DNA from: Pseudoalteromonas umbrosa
GTDB taxonomy: Bacteria; Pseudomonadota; Gammaproteobacteria; Enterobacterales; Alteromonadaceae
Reading direction: 5' to 3'
Assembly: GCF_030125375.1 (NCBI RefSeq)
Contig: NZ_JASJUU010000006.1
Location: forward strand, 166,373 to 230,372
Length of the DNA: 64,000 nt
Translations under genes and position numbers: made by a program
The notes under the pieces: model-generated
Databases searched by the model: none
Told to the model about the DNA's origin: nothing
The model's input: the letters and a program-made list of their open reading frames with translations, nothing else
Shown here: in pieces, positions 36,126 to 46,800 of the stretch
Position numbering within the stretch: position 1 is the first letter of the stretch
Layout of the letters: each line of letters starts with the position of its first letter

Positions 36126-37946
36126 ATGTTTGGAAAAAGCTACCGTCAATCGATAAATCTACTGTTACTCATCCCTTTGACAATATGGGCATCATGGCTT
36201 CATGCCAGCGTACCCATAGAGTCTTCAGCGCCTTCTCAGCTGATTGCTAAAGTGCACTCAGCAACTGAAGTTGGGCTGAGTTGGCAGGCACCTAGCGGTG
36301 TTGCAGGCATTACTGGTTATCGCGTGTTTCGTGATGGCAAACGCATTGGCCGCACTAAAATGACCTTTTTTGTTGATACGTCAGCTAGTCCTAATTTTGA
36401 GCACAGTTATCATGTCGTGGCTGTGGCAAGAGATCAGGGTAGAAAAATCAGCCAGCGTTCCAATATTGATAGTGTAAAAACACTCACCGATGATGCCAAT
36501 GATGGTATGCGTAATGGTTCTGTGATCAGAGTGGGGATTGCTAGGCTGGTGGATCACTGCGGCACTAATGATCTTGATGCTATACCAGCGCAGGAGCTGG
36601 ATGCTTGTATGGATAAGCTGATCGAGCATTATACGCTCAAAGCGGGCTTAGAAGATATGCAGGCTTATGTGGCGCGCTATCGTCGTCAAGAAAATAGTCA
36701 AATGATAGAGCTTGGTAAACGCCTTTTTTTTAGCAAAGCCTTAAGTCAGAACTTTGATACTTCCTGTGCTTCTTGCCATCACCCTGCGCAAGGTTGCGGC
36801 AGTGATGGCTTATCGCTATCTATTGGTGTGAATGCAGAAGATGCTGATGTTTTGGGATTGGGCCGCAGTGATGGGCAGACGGTTCCTGCTGTTGGCAGAA
36901 ACTCACCACCAATATGTAATTCTGCACTTTGGGTTGACAGTATGTTTTGGGATCAACGGGTACGGTTACGAGAAGCGAACCGTGATAGTGAGGTGGGGAC
37001 TGTCTCAACGGCAGATATACAAACACCAGAACTTGATGTGACGCGCTTGATGAATGAAGAGGTAGAAAGTTCAGATCCATTACGTTTGTTGATGGCACAG
37101 GCTCATTTTCCGATAACCGCAGCTGCAGAAATGGGTGACCCAAGCGGGTTTGAATCGCCTCAAGCTTATCGGGAGTTTATCGCACTACGCTTATCTGATA
37201 ATTGGAAGCCTCATTTTTCAGCTGCGTTTGGCGATGAGCAGATAAATTTTTTGCGTATCGCGCGTGCTATGGCAGCTTATCAAGCATCATTTATGTTCAT
37301 AGATAATCCGTTTTTTGATTATATCGATGGCGAGAAGCAAAAACTCAGTGAAGCGCAAAAACGGGGAGCCCTGTTTTTTTATACCGCTGCAGGCTGTGCA
37401 AATTGCCACGATGGTGTGATGTTTACACCTGAGCGCACTCGTGGTCCATTATACCCGCAAATTGGAATACACGGTGTTGCGGATGGGAACTTTAAAAACC
37501 AATTTAGAATGCCAAGTTTATTAAATGTGGGTATCACAGCGCCGTATGGAGACAAAGGTGTATTTGCCTCATTAGAGCGTGTCATTGAGCATTATTCTGA
37601 TGTGACCGGGTCGTTGGAGCGCTTTTATGGTGAGCGTGAAACCTGTGGGTTACCTCAATTTCAACACTTAAACGCTGAGCAATGTGCCACGGTTGTTGGC
37701 GAGGCTGGGGAGTATGTATTGGAACTGAATGCACAAAACCGCGCAGCCTCTGATAGGGGGGGTGATGCCATTATTCGAGGTTTTACCGAGACACAAATAA
37801 GCTACCTTGCAGCATTTTTGCACGCGTTAACTGACCCAGAAGCATTGGCTGGTAGTAATGAGATTAATATGTTAATTCCGCTTCGTGATGGCGGACCTGA
37901 TGGCCATCAATTTGATGCCATAAATCGTGCAGGAGATGCGTTATAA
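36126..37946 (+). CDS. FN3-fused dihaem cytochrome c peroxidase-like protein
   Basis: A 606-residue exported dihaem protein of the CcpA/MauG superfamily. A signal peptide (about 1-28) is followed by a fibronectin type III domain (about 35-120, VGLSWQAPSGVAGITGYRVFRDGKRIG). A dihaem domain comes next, with CASCH (214-218) and CANCH (424-428) haem sites. Classical bacterial peroxidases are about 320-350 residues without an FN3 domain, so this is a larger relative that may oxidise a different substrate or bind a surface. Extra cysteines (CGTNDL, PPICNS, ETCGLPQF, EQCATV) may form disulfides. ATG has GGAGGA upstream and a hairpin follows the stop. Confidence 0.92.
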   Translation: MFGKSYRQSINLLLLIPLTIWASWLHASVPIESSAPSQLIAKVHSATEVGLSWQAPSGVAGITGYRVFRDGKRIGRTKMTFFVDTSASPNFEHSYHVVAVARDQGRKISQRSNIDSVKTLTDDANDGMRNGSVIRVGIARLVDHCGTNDLDAIPAQELDACMDKLIEHYTLKAGLEDMQAYVARYRRQENSQMIELGKRLFFSKALSQNFDTSCASCHHPAQGCGSDGLSLSIGVNAEDADVLGLGRSDGQTVPAVGRNSPPICNSALWVDSMFWDQRVRLREANRDSEVGTVSTADIQTPELDVTRLMNEEVESSDPLRLLMAQAHFPITAAAEMGDPSGFESPQAYREFIALRLSDNWKPHFSAAFGDEQINFLRIARAMAAYQASFMFIDNPFFDYIDGEKQKLSEAQKRGALFFYTAAGCANCHDGVMFTPERTRGPLYPQIGIHGVADGNFKNQFRMPSLLNVGITAPYGDKGVFASLERVIEHYSDVTGSLERFYGERETCGLPQFQHLNAEQCATVVGEAGEYVLELNAQNRAASDRGGDAIIRGFTETQISYLAAFLHALTDPEALAGSNEINMLIPLRDGGPDGHQFDAINRAGDAL

Positions 37947-37956
37947 AAACAACTTT

Positions 37957-37982
37957 TAGCAGGTGTGTGAATACGCCTGCTA
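37957..37982 (+). terminator. hairpin after the dihaem peroxidase gene
   Basis: Ten-base arms TAGCAGGTGT and ACGCCTGCTA (one mismatch) start 10 bases after the stop and are followed by TTTGC. Confidence 0.55.
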
Positions 37983-38093
37983 TTTGCATAAATCACTGAA
38001 TTACTTCGTCTACTGGCTTTTTATTAATCTTTTTTTGCTTTAGGATTGTGTAAAAATAAGCAATTAATAGCCCGAAGCATTAAGGAAAGTAGT

Positions 38094-38633
38094 TTGGTAG
38101 ATTTTAATTCCGTTATTGAGACTTGGCATGACTTTTACTCTGTTTTGTCACAAGTCAGTGCGACGTTTGCAGGCTTGCTTTTCGTGAGCTTATCTTTGCG
38201 TCATGAACTGCTCAATCATCCCGAATTTGTTCGGGTAAAACGATTGGCGCAGCACACCTTTAAAGCCTTTTTGTTTCTGGTGATATTTGCACTCATTTTT
38301 ATTATTCCTAAAGCTGGCCTATTAGGTACAACCATGCCGTTATTTTTAGTGGCACTCTATGCATTTGTTATCACAGCAAGAGGCTTGCATATTGAACTTA
38401 AAGACAAGTGTGATTATACCGTACAGGTCTCTGGAGCGAGTAAGATTTACCTCTTGTCGATGTTAACTTATTTGATGTTCGGTATTGTTGCCGTGCTACT
38501 ATTTCTTGGCATTGATAAAGCGTTATATTTGGTTGTGGGATTGGTCATATGGACGCTTGCGTTGGTAACCACGAGTTCATGGAAGCTACTGGCCGAATTA
38601 AACGCAGAAAACATTAATAAAAAATGTGAGTAA
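38094..38633 (+). CDS. multi-pass membrane protein, unknown
   Basis: A protein of about 179 residues with four to five membrane helices. It starts with a polar FNSVIETWHDFYSVLSQVSATFAGLLFVSLSLR segment that recurs, from memory, in small uncharacterised membrane proteins, but I cannot name the family. TTG 38094 is preferred because AAGGA lies 7 bases before it; an upstream TTG at 38046 would add 16 residues without a good site. It is separated from the convergent PepSY gene by a strong terminator. Confidence 0.72.
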   Translation: MVDFNSVIETWHDFYSVLSQVSATFAGLLFVSLSLRHELLNHPEFVRVKRLAQHTFKAFLFLVIFALIFIIPKAGLLGTTMPLFLVALYAFVITARGLHIELKDKCDYTVQVSGASKIYLLSMLTYLMFGIVAVLLFLGIDKALYLVVGLVIWTLALVTTSSWKLLAELNAENINKKCE

Positions 38634-38656
38634 TTCATAGTAACTCCCAAAAAATT

Positions 38657-38686
38657 AAAAAGCCCAGCTGATCAGCTGGGCTTTTT
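38657..38686. terminator. bidirectional intrinsic terminator
   Basis: The 22-base perfect palindrome at 38661-38682 (arms AGCCCAGCTGA/TCAGCTGGGCT) is flanked by AAAA and TTTT on the two sides. It ends both the membrane-protein gene and the convergent PepSY gene. Confidence 0.92.
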
Positions 38687-38704
38687 AGTTAGTGTAGGTT
38701 GTCG

Positions 38705-40303
38705 CTAAGGTGCAGTACTTAACTCAGAGTCAGGCTGTCTAATATCCTGTTGTACCTGCTCTGTTTTCTTCGCAAACTTCAATGCGCCATACCAACATAA
38801 GCTGCCAATTGAGATTAACATCACATCGACGATCACAAGATCCACCAATATCATGTTTGATAACACACCACTAAATTGTAGGTAACTTGGAATATTTAGT
38901 AGGGCAGCTAAGGCATATAACAGCCCTGATAATTTTAAGGTGTAGTGACAAAACATCGGTTGTTGCTTGATGGACAACGACGCAACGATACTGATAAAAA
39001 AGCTCATATATACAATTGCTTGAATACTGGTCATGCGACCAGCTAGGTCAAGCGGGATCACTTTTGTTGCAACAGCGCCTAAGGCAATAGCAGCCATGCA
39101 ACCGATAAATGCCCCTGAGGTTAAGCGAGTAACAAAGGTAAGGCTGCGTTTACTTTGCTTCTTTTGTTTGGCGCGTTTGCTTATCCACATGAGATTACCT
39201 GTAATAATCACATAAGCGGTTGCTAATCCGAGGATGAAAAAAGCAATACGCATCCCGTAACCAGCAAAGTCGCCAAAATGCAAGCTGGCAATCGTCGCAA
39301 GGCCTCCGCGTAAGTTATTATCATAGTTGTCTGTGGTGATATATATTTGCTGCTGATCTTTAAGTGTATAACGTACATCCACTTCGTTAGAAAATTCGTC
39401 ATTGCTTTTACCCATAAACACTAATACCGCGTTTTCATCGCCAAAATGCTCTATCATCATTAGTCTGAGCTTAACATCACCCAGCTCCTCCATGGCTCTT
39501 GGGTACAATGCATCGATACCTTGCATTGGCATGCGTTTATCAGCTTCTTCAATATGGGGCTCGTTAAACCCTGCGGCTTGCAGTACCTTCTCTTGGCTAC
39601 CTTGATACAAAATAAGCGCGTATGAGATTTGATAGATGATCACAAGGTTGAACACTAAACCTGTGAAGGCATACATAATATGAAATGGCAGCCCCATGGT
39701 CCCTATTAAGTTATGTGCGTCAAGCCATTTGTCTTTATTTTTGCCGAAACGGTACTGATAAAAATTCTTAAATAGCTTGCGCCAATGTATTACTACACCA
39801 CTAAGCAAGGCGACAAAAAAGAATAAAGTGATAATACCTACAAAATAAAGACCTATTCGTCCGATGCCTAAATCATAATGAAGGTGATACACAAAGTTTG
39901 CATATTGAAACTCGTTTGCGTCCGCAATGATATCGCCAGTAACTGGGTCAAGTAGTAGGTACATGTCTTTATGATCTTCGCCAGTTTCGGGATGAGGCTC
40001 TGCTAGCTCAACGGCAAAGTATACTTGCATGAAAGGGTTTCGCTCTGTAGGTTCATACAAGTAAAATAAGTGATGGGTATCAACTTGATATTGCGCATCG
40101 AGTTTCGCCATCACTGTGTCATAAGATACTTTCTTACTATGTGGAGCATGTTCACCTATTAGAGATATTTTCTCCCATGTCTCAATGTTTTCACGAAATA
40201 AACTAATAGAGCCAGCAACAAAAACGATAAACAAAACAAATGAAATGATGAGACCAATCCATGCGTGTGCGTTGGTAAGTGTCTTTAAAGTTTGGTTCTT
40301 CAT
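38705..40303 (-). CDS. PepSY-associated transmembrane protein
   Basis: A 532-residue inner-membrane protein of the PepSY-TM family (PiuB-like), often found with siderophore receptors and thought to act in periplasmic iron reduction or handling. Features are the N-terminal helix with AWIGLIISFVLFIVFVAGS, two periplasmic PepSY regions, VVIHWRKLFKNFYQYRFG and several helices, ending with four more. Two small hydrophobic genes directly upstream form an operon with it (4-base gap). The family is clear; the actual substrate is inferred. Confidence 0.9.
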   Translation of the reverse strand: MKNQTLKTLTNAHAWIGLIISFVLFIVFVAGSISLFRENIETWEKISLIGEHAPHSKKVSYDTVMAKLDAQYQVDTHHLFYLYEPTERNPFMQVYFAVELAEPHPETGEDHKDMYLLLDPVTGDIIADANEFQYANFVYHLHYDLGIGRIGLYFVGIITLFFFVALLSGVVIHWRKLFKNFYQYRFGKNKDKWLDAHNLIGTMGLPFHIMYAFTGLVFNLVIIYQISYALILYQGSQEKVLQAAGFNEPHIEEADKRMPMQGIDALYPRAMEELGDVKLRLMMIEHFGDENAVLVFMGKSNDEFSNEVDVRYTLKDQQQIYITTDNYDNNLRGGLATIASLHFGDFAGYGMRIAFFILGLATAYVIITGNLMWISKRAKQKKQSKRSLTFVTRLTSGAFIGCMAAIALGAVATKVIPLDLAGRMTSIQAIVYMSFFISIVASLSIKQQPMFCHYTLKLSGLLYALAALLNIPSYLQFSGVLSNMILVDLVIVDVMLISIGSLCWYGALKFAKKTEQVQQDIRQPDSELSTAP

Positions 40304-40307
40304 TGTG

Positions 40308-40556
40308 TTACACCAGTAAAATGACGTTGAGAAGTGCTGAAGGCAGCAGAATTAAAAGCATGTGCTTTGCAGCCTTAAGAGCGGTATCAAATGCATAAAC
40401 CCAAACCATAACTCCTGCCCAAATTGGGAAGCCTAAAATAAGTCCGATGAGCAAACGTGTATCTTCTGCAAAAGGCAAAATTAAATTGGTATTCAGTGCC
40501 AAAGAGATTGAAATAAATAACCCTGAAAAAAAGCCAAGAATGGTTTTAGGCCACAT
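40308..40556 (-). CDS. small membrane protein of the PepSY operon, DUF3649-like
   Basis: An 82-residue protein with three membrane helices. Start ATG 40556 is chosen because GGAGGG is 7 bases upstream; a longer reading to 40589 has none. By context and hydropathy it resembles the DUF3649-type partners of PepSY proteins, but no firm motif is seen. It overlaps the upstream gene by about 11 bases. Confidence 0.72.
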   Translation of the reverse strand: MWPKTILGFFSGLFISISLALNTNLILPFAEDTRLLIGLILGFPIWAGVMVWVYAFDTALKAAKHMLLILLPSALLNVILLV

Positions 40557-40881
40557 AGAGTGTCCCTCCAACTGTTGTGCAAAGTACAACGAGTAAAATT
40601 GATACCGATATAAATAGGTGTTTTGACTTACCTGCTAGGATAGTCACAGAGACTAACCCCAGCATGAGCACTACAAGGCTCGCTAAAAGTGCCGATACAA
40701 GCGGGAAAGCCAGTGCAAAAAGTATATTCGCAACAGTATACAGTATGGTTGCTACGATATAGCCCATGAGTTTATTAAGCGGCTGTTTTAATAGGCGCTG
40801 CTTAGGGCTAGATAGGTACAGTAATAGAGATGCTGTCCATATGGGGATAATAGCGAGAAAGCTCATGCAAATAAAAATCAT
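40546..40881 (-). CDS. small membrane protein of the PepSY operon, unknown
   Basis: A protein of about 111 residues with three to four membrane helices, first of the three-gene PepSY cluster. The start is uncertain: ATG 40881 is used, while TTG 40929 would add 16 residues; neither has a strong ribosome site. By position it may correspond to DUF3325-type partners, but sequence similarity is not demonstrable by eye. Confidence 0.62.
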   Translation of the reverse strand: MIFICMSFLAIIPIWTASLLLYLSSPKQRLLKQPLNKLMGYIVATILYTVANILFALAFPLVSALLASLVVLMLGLVSVTILAGKSKHLFISVSILLVVLCTTVGGTLYVA

Positions 40882-40980
40882 TGTTATTTTGTTGTTTATT
40901 GTTTCAATAAGTGAATCAAATTTCAACAATAAAAGTATGAAGATCTTACAATCAGAGCTAAATCGGGCAATTGGTAGGGC

Positions 40981-41622
40981 TTAAACCAATGATAAAGACC
41001 ACAGTGTTCTTGTTTTGGGGTCACTGGGATCTGGGCCTACCTCCTTGCTACCTATAAGTTTAAATGCGCTGATAAGCGGTGCATTAGTGATTTGTGTTCT
41101 GCCAATCATATGACAGTAACCTTGTGCTTTTGCGCCACTTAAGAAATGCTCAGTTAACTTAAATATTATGCCCATGCCGAGCTTAGTTTTATGAAATTTC
41201 TTATTAATAATTATCATATCCGCATACAAGCCGGGTTTGGTATTGCTTGGTAGTGTTCTTGGAAACCCCCAAATGAGGCCAATGAGTTTTCCTTGGTCAA
41301 ATGCAAGATAGCCTAAGCTATTTCTCTTAGATGAAAAGTAATGTTGGGTACGGGGTTTGCTCCAAAAAGAGACTAGCGGCGTATCGCAAATAGGGCAGTG
41401 TGTTTTGTCGCGATATGTCTCGGTGCTAACATTAAACTCGTTGCCTTTACAGTGCGGGCAAACATGCCCCAATTGCACAACTGAATCATTTTCACAGTAG
41501 GCCTGATGAAGGTAATCAACTAATACATCAATGCCGCCAATAGACTCAAGACTAAAGGCTTTGTAGTCAAGATGAGCGGCTCTACTGGTCATTTTTTCGA
41601 TGAGATTTTGTTCTTTAGTCAT
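40981..41622 (-). CDS. GNAT-like acetyltransferase with an N-terminal zinc ribbon
   Basis: A 213-residue protein. Residues 55-79 contain a four-cysteine zinc-ribbon-like pair (CPHC at 55-58, CPIC at 76-79). The C-terminal half resembles a GNAT acyltransferase: NSLGYLAFDQGKLIGLIWG, then YADMIIINKKFHKTKLGMGII as the acetyl-CoA loop, then FKLIGSKEVG. The GNAT call is by pattern only and the acceptor is unknown. It overlaps the racemase gene by 4 bases (ATGA), so the two act together, perhaps on an amino acid or cell-wall-type compound (inference). Confidence 0.75.
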   Translation of the reverse strand: MTKEQNLIEKMTSRAAHLDYKAFSLESIGGIDVLVDYLHQAYCENDSVVQLGHVCPHCKGNEFNVSTETYRDKTHCPICDTPLVSFWSKPRTQHYFSSKRNSLGYLAFDQGKLIGLIWGFPRTLPSNTKPGLYADMIIINKKFHKTKLGMGIIFKLTEHFLSGAKAQGYCHMIGRTQITNAPLISAFKLIGSKEVGPDPSDPKTRTLWSLSLV

Positions 41623-42323
41623 GAGGTTAAAGCCGTTTTTTGTGGTTTTGAGATTAAGCGTAAACTTTCTTGCGCGAGCAAGGAGATAGGGTTTACGGTT
41701 GGTTTATTTGTTAATGGCGGCAGATCGGTGCAGCCAAGAATAATTTGCTCAGCACCACTTTCAATCATACGTTTAGCAATACAAAGTAAGGTACGCGGTG
41801 TGTAATCAGAGTTTAATGCCTGTGCATTTGATACTTGAGAGAGAATGAATTGATCTATTTGCTTTTGTTCAAATGAGGTTGGCAGCTCTAGTGAAATATC
41901 ATGTTCACTCAACGTATTTAAATATAAGCTCTGTTGTATGGTTTGAGAGGTTGCGAGTAACCCCACTTTGTCGACTGCATTGTGAGCAAGTGATTTTACA
42001 GTAAGGTCAATGATGTTTAATACTGGGACAGGTACGTGAGACTGAATCTCACTAATAAAGCAAGACAGTGTGTTGCAAGGTAAAGTAATAAAATCTGCGC
42101 CGCCTTTGGCGAGTTTTTTTGCAGACTCAATTAAGAGTGGTTTATAGGGTTCTAGCCTTGCCCCTTTCGTTAATATGTTTTCTTCTAAACAAAAAGGTAT
42201 GGGTAGACTGTCTAGTAAAATATGCGGTCTATGAGTTAGGTGGTTAGCGTGCTGCTGTAGGGTCAAGTAAAACTGAGCACTGGCACTGGGTCCAACACCT
42301 CCGATGATACCTATGGTATGCAT
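41619..42323 (-). CDS. aspartate/glutamate racemase family protein
   Basis: A protein of about 234 residues of the Asp/Glu racemase superfamily. It has the IGIIGGVGPSAS opening and the two catalytic cysteines in LPCNTLS (C83) and ILGCTDLP (C198). These enzymes invert the alpha carbon of acidic amino acids without PLP; the superfamily also includes hydantoin racemases and decarboxylases. ATG 42323 is used; GTG 42329 is the alternative. It is translationally coupled to the zinc-ribbon GNAT gene. Confidence 0.88.
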   Translation of the reverse strand: MHTIGIIGGVGPSASAQFYLTLQQHANHLTHRPHILLDSLPIPFCLEENILTKGARLEPYKPLLIESAKKLAKGGADFITLPCNTLSCFISEIQSHVPVPVLNIIDLTVKSLAHNAVDKVGLLATSQTIQQSLYLNTLSEHDISLELPTSFEQKQIDQFILSQVSNAQALNSDYTPRTLLCIAKRMIESGAEQIILGCTDLPPLTNKPTVNPISLLAQESLRLISKPQKTALTS

Positions 42324-42572
42324 GATCACAATTTAGCCGTTTGCAAATGTTGTTTTTGCTGATTATCTATACATTCCCAATCAAGTCTATTACAAAAATA
42401 TTACACTTAATCATTAGGTAAAGGGCGTTTTAGTAGAATAGTATTAATTTAAATGTATATTTTGTGTAAATTTTAGGTGTTTTGTTTTAATTAAAGAGAT
42501 AGGCTATATAAGCGTAAGTTGAGTAATAATTGCGCAGACATATTTAATCGTAATATTTACAAGGATCTGAAC

Positions 42573-43754
42573 ATGAAATATTTACAGGGTATTTTGTTAT
42601 TATTTGCTCTTTGCTTTTCGGCATTTGGACAATCAAAGGTCATACAGGTAGATAATATGTGTGGACCAAGGGGGGCAATGCAGCCTGAGTCAAAACAATT
42701 TCGACATGACAGTATGTTAACCAATACTGCTAACACGCAGTCTAGTGAGAAATCGGGTGTAAGATTTTTGGGCTTTGACATCACCGAAAGCGGGGGCGGG
42801 AAAAACCTGACGGCCCGCTTTGCTGGTGGTGACGGACTGACATATGCATATGCTGACGTGTATTGGGGTGATCACACTTTAATGTGTGGCCAAGTATATG
42901 GCCCAGAGCGTCAAAATAATTTTGCATGGGCTATCAACATACCGCTCTCTGAAGTATCGGCGATATTAAATCAGGAGGGGGAACTCGCAATATGGTTGAT
43001 CAGCCTTCATAACGTTAATGGTGTAGAGGAAGACCGGATCGGTGAAATAACGTATGACAAGCAAGCTTTATTAGAGCTAGTTAATCATCAGTCTGACACT
43101 AGTTTGCCTTATGAGTTAACTATCGCACACCCAAGTGATTTGGAAATGCAGTATGGTGAAAACGACATTGTGTATTGTCTTAATAGTCGTTACTACAATT
43201 GTGATTATTCTATTTATGAACATCCAAGGGCCGATGATGCACGATGGGATACAATGGGTATCGCGCTGCCATTTAAAGGTCAATTAACCTTAGATGGCTA
43301 TGTTTCATCTATCCTTTATAAGGAAGACATAACCTCGGATATGAAGGTGATGGCAACAGACATTGGCGTATGGAATGCAGGTGTGTCTGAGCCATTTCAG
43401 TTAGGTGCATTACACCCAGATAGTAAAGCCTTTTTGTCACAATTTATGACGCTAAGCCGTAGCGTGGACGCAGACACGGGCAAAATGAAGTCGACTATTG
43501 CATGGGATATCCCAGTAGAGCATGGTGAATTTCTAAGTCATGGTACGTTCGTACGTGATTACAATACATACCTTTTGTATAACTTCGCAATACAAAGAAA
43601 TCCGCTTGGCAGCCTTGAAGACGCACTGAATAATGGCTACTCCGAAGCGCAGTATCAAGCGAAAAACAAAGCGAGCAGCATTGCGATGACCGGGATATAT
43701 GATTCATTCAATGGCACCTTAAAACTTACTCCATTGACGGTGACATATCCATAA
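42573..43754 (+). CDS. secreted protein of unknown function
   Basis: A protein of about 393 residues with a clear signal peptide (MKYLQGILLLFALCFSAFGQ). The mature part has few cysteines (MCGPRG, LMCGQV, YCLNSRYYNCDY), likely disulfide-bonded, and an otherwise strand-rich sequence. I do not recognise the family. ATG 42573 has AAGGAT upstream; an earlier ATG at 42519 lacks a site and spoils the signal peptide. A strong bidirectional terminator follows. It stands alone, so context gives no function. Confidence 0.85.
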   Translation: MKYLQGILLLFALCFSAFGQSKVIQVDNMCGPRGAMQPESKQFRHDSMLTNTANTQSSEKSGVRFLGFDITESGGGKNLTARFAGGDGLTYAYADVYWGDHTLMCGQVYGPERQNNFAWAINIPLSEVSAILNQEGELAIWLISLHNVNGVEEDRIGEITYDKQALLELVNHQSDTSLPYELTIAHPSDLEMQYGENDIVYCLNSRYYNCDYSIYEHPRADDARWDTMGIALPFKGQLTLDGYVSSILYKEDITSDMKVMATDIGVWNAGVSEPFQLGALHPDSKAFLSQFMTLSRSVDADTGKMKSTIAWDIPVEHGEFLSHGTFVRDYNTYLLYNFAIQRNPLGSLEDALNNGYSEAQYQAKNKASSIAMTGIYDSFNGTLKLTPLTVTYP

Positions 43755-43763
43755 ATGTCAGAT

Positions 43764-43787
43764 AAGAGCAGGCAACAGCCTGCTCTT
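43764..43787. terminator. bidirectional intrinsic terminator
   Basis: Perfect 10-base arms AAGAGCAGGC and GCCTGCTCTT with loop AACA lie between the secreted-protein gene and the convergent SNF2 gene. Confidence 0.82.
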
Positions 43788-43810
43788 TCAAAGCGTATAT
43801 TGAAAGGGTT

Positions 43811-46800
43811 TTAGAGGGTATCTTTAAGTAGTTCTAGCACTTCTTTTACTGAGAGTTTGTAAGTTGTATCTTGGCCGCTCAATAGCTGCTGCGCTAAGTC
43901 GCGCTTTTGCTCATGCATGGCAATGATCTTCTCCTCTATGGTTTGCTGTGCGATCAAGCGATAAATGGTTACAGGTCGAGATTGTCCAATACGATGTGCT
44001 CTATCTGATGCCTGTGCTTCAACCGCTGGATTCCACCAAGGATCCATGTGTATCACATAATCCGCAGCCGTGAGGTTAAGCCCTGAGCCGCCTGCTTTGA
44101 GACTAATTAAGAATACCTCACCTTCGCCGCGTTGAAATGCATTAACACGTGCTTGGCGCTGCGCCGCAGGCGTTGAACCATCTAAATATTGATAGTTCAC
44201 ATCGCGTGTCTTTAAGTGTTGCGCTAGCAGCTGTAAATGGCCCACAAACTGGCTGAAGATCAGTGCTTTGTGGCCATTTTCTCTCAACTCTTGTAATAGC
44301 TGATCTAATTTGTTTAATTTGGCACTGCTTAAACCCAATTCTGGGGCTACTAAGTTGGGGTTACAGCAGACTTGGCGCAGTTTGGTCAACTCAGCTAGCA
44401 TCGCAAGGTGTTGAGAGCCCGAATCTTGTTGCTCATTGGCCTGTGCGATATTGGCAATGGCGTTTTGACGCAGTGCCTCGTAGAGGGTTTGCTCTTCATC
44501 ACTAAGTTGGATCGGGACATTGATTTCTGTCCTTGGCGGCAGCTCCGTTAGCACCTGATGTTTCATGCGTCTTAAAATGAACGGTTGCAATAAGGTTTTT
44601 AAGTTTTGCTGTGCATAGCGCGCCGCAATTGGTTTGTCTTCTTTGCTCTCTATGGGTTGGATGAACCGTTCAGAAAAGCGCTTGAGATTACCCAATAGCC
44701 CGGGGTTAACAAAGCGAAATAATGACCATAATTCTACCAAGTTATTCTCAATAGGCGTGCCTGTGGTGATCATTTTAAACTGCCCTTTGAGTGCACAGGC
44801 TGCTTTGGCGCGCTGTGACAGCGGGTTTTTGATGGCTTGTGCTTCATCTGCCACGATACAAGACCAATTAATACTTTTGAGCAGTTCAATGTCGCGCACT
44901 AATAATCCATAACTGATGATCACGACATCCTGCGTTTTGAGTTGCGCAAACAATGCTGTTCGGGCGTCACCGGCACCATAGTGTGACAGTAATTTTAATC
45001 TGAGTGTGGGGGCAAATTTCGTTGCTTCTTGCTGCCAATTAAAGCATACCGAAGTCGGCGCGATGATTAAGCTGGGCCCTTCTTTTGCCCTTGCGAGTAG
45101 CACAGCCAGAGATTGCAGTGTTTTACCTAGACCCATGTCATCGGCAAGACACGCACCCGCTCCCCAATGCGCTAGACGCATGGCCCAATCAAAGCCCGTA
45201 TGCTGATAATCGCGCAGGGTTGCGTTTAAATCAGCTGGTGGGGTTACTTTAAGCGTATTGGCCTGATACATTTTTTGTGATTGCTCTTCCCAAGCAGGCA
45301 GGGTTTTCATGCGCATACCTGTGACAGCTTCAGAGACGATTGGGCTAGCAAGCGGGTGAAAGCGACCTTGCTCTGTACTTTGATTGAGCTGTACTAACTT
45401 TTCATGTAAGGCGTGAGACAGTGCGACGACCTGCTGTCCACTGAGCTCGATAAATCTGCCATGGCTTTGTTCAACCAGTTTTAGTAGTTCTTTAAGTTCG
45501 ATGACTTGTTGGTCATTTATTTTTAGCTCACCATTTAGGTCAAACCATTGGTTTTTCTTTGAGATGGCCAGCTGCAAATGTTGTGATTCTAAAGGCTTCG
45601 ATAAACTGATTTTTTTCCCTTTGGGCCAGCGAATTTTAACCTGTAGGGGCGGTGAATTTTGCAAGCCTAGTTCTAACTGTTCAAGGGCACAAAGTGCATC
45701 TTGTAAATCAGCAATGCACAAGCGGTTATCAGCCATGGCTAAAAAGGCAGGACAATGAGTATCTAAGCTGTCGAGCAGCTCTTGTTCTTGCGCTAAGTTG
45801 CGTTTCGTGGCTATTCGCTTACCTTCAATTTCAGCACTGATACTTGCATTGCCAACACCTGGATGGAATGCGGGTCCCAAGTCACCAAATGGCATACTCA
45901 GGCAATGAAACTCTAGTCCTTGTTGATAAGGGCTAACATTAATGATGAGATGAGCTTGCGGCTCAACCGTTTCTAACCCGATCTCTATGTCGCTTACTTG
46001 AGAGGCAATATTCAGTAGCGGCGCAATAGCTGCGATGCTGGCAATCAATTTTGGTTTGGCTTGTTTTGGAATAAGTAAGCCATTTTCACCAATGATGTGC
46101 GCAATTTTAAGGTGTTGCTTATCAAAGTAAGTGAATACATATTGATGCGATGTTATGTGCTTTATGGCATAGACCGTTGAGTACTTTGCAAAATCTTCGG
46201 GTAAATCAGTCAAGCTAAGCAACAATTGCTCCCCACATGCTGTGATGGCGAGTTGTGCTGGAGACTCGATGATGTCCAGAGGTTCGTTCAAATCATTGGT
46301 AGTAAATACATTGGGTGCGAGTGCTGCCGCACGAAGCGCTTCAACGCTATTTAGGTGATAGGTGGTGTCTTGCCAATGTTTGTCTATTGACATGGCATCG
46401 ATAACGGCCAAATCTGATGCCGTTAAATAGGTCAAATCTTGTTGATTTTGATATAGCGTCTCAAGCGGGATGGCTTTGCCTTTGCTCCAACCATGAGGTT
46501 GGCGTTTTTGCACTTTTGCTTGAAACGAAGCTTTACCATTGGCGATATCAAGTAGCCAAATCAAGCGTTCACTGGCTGTTGAGTCAGCGTTATCTGATAA
46601 GGCTTCTTTTGGCGCAAGCGCGAGCAATCTATCTAGGGCGAGATCCCATTCAGACTGCTGCTGAATAAGTGTTGCGAAGTTAAGACTCAGCTCGCTCTCT
46701 TTATGTCCGTTTGTCACAGAGGTGTATAACTGATCGGCAATGCCTGTGAATAAGCTCAATGTCGCGTTACTAAAAAAAGCGCGGCATGCTTGCAGCCTTT

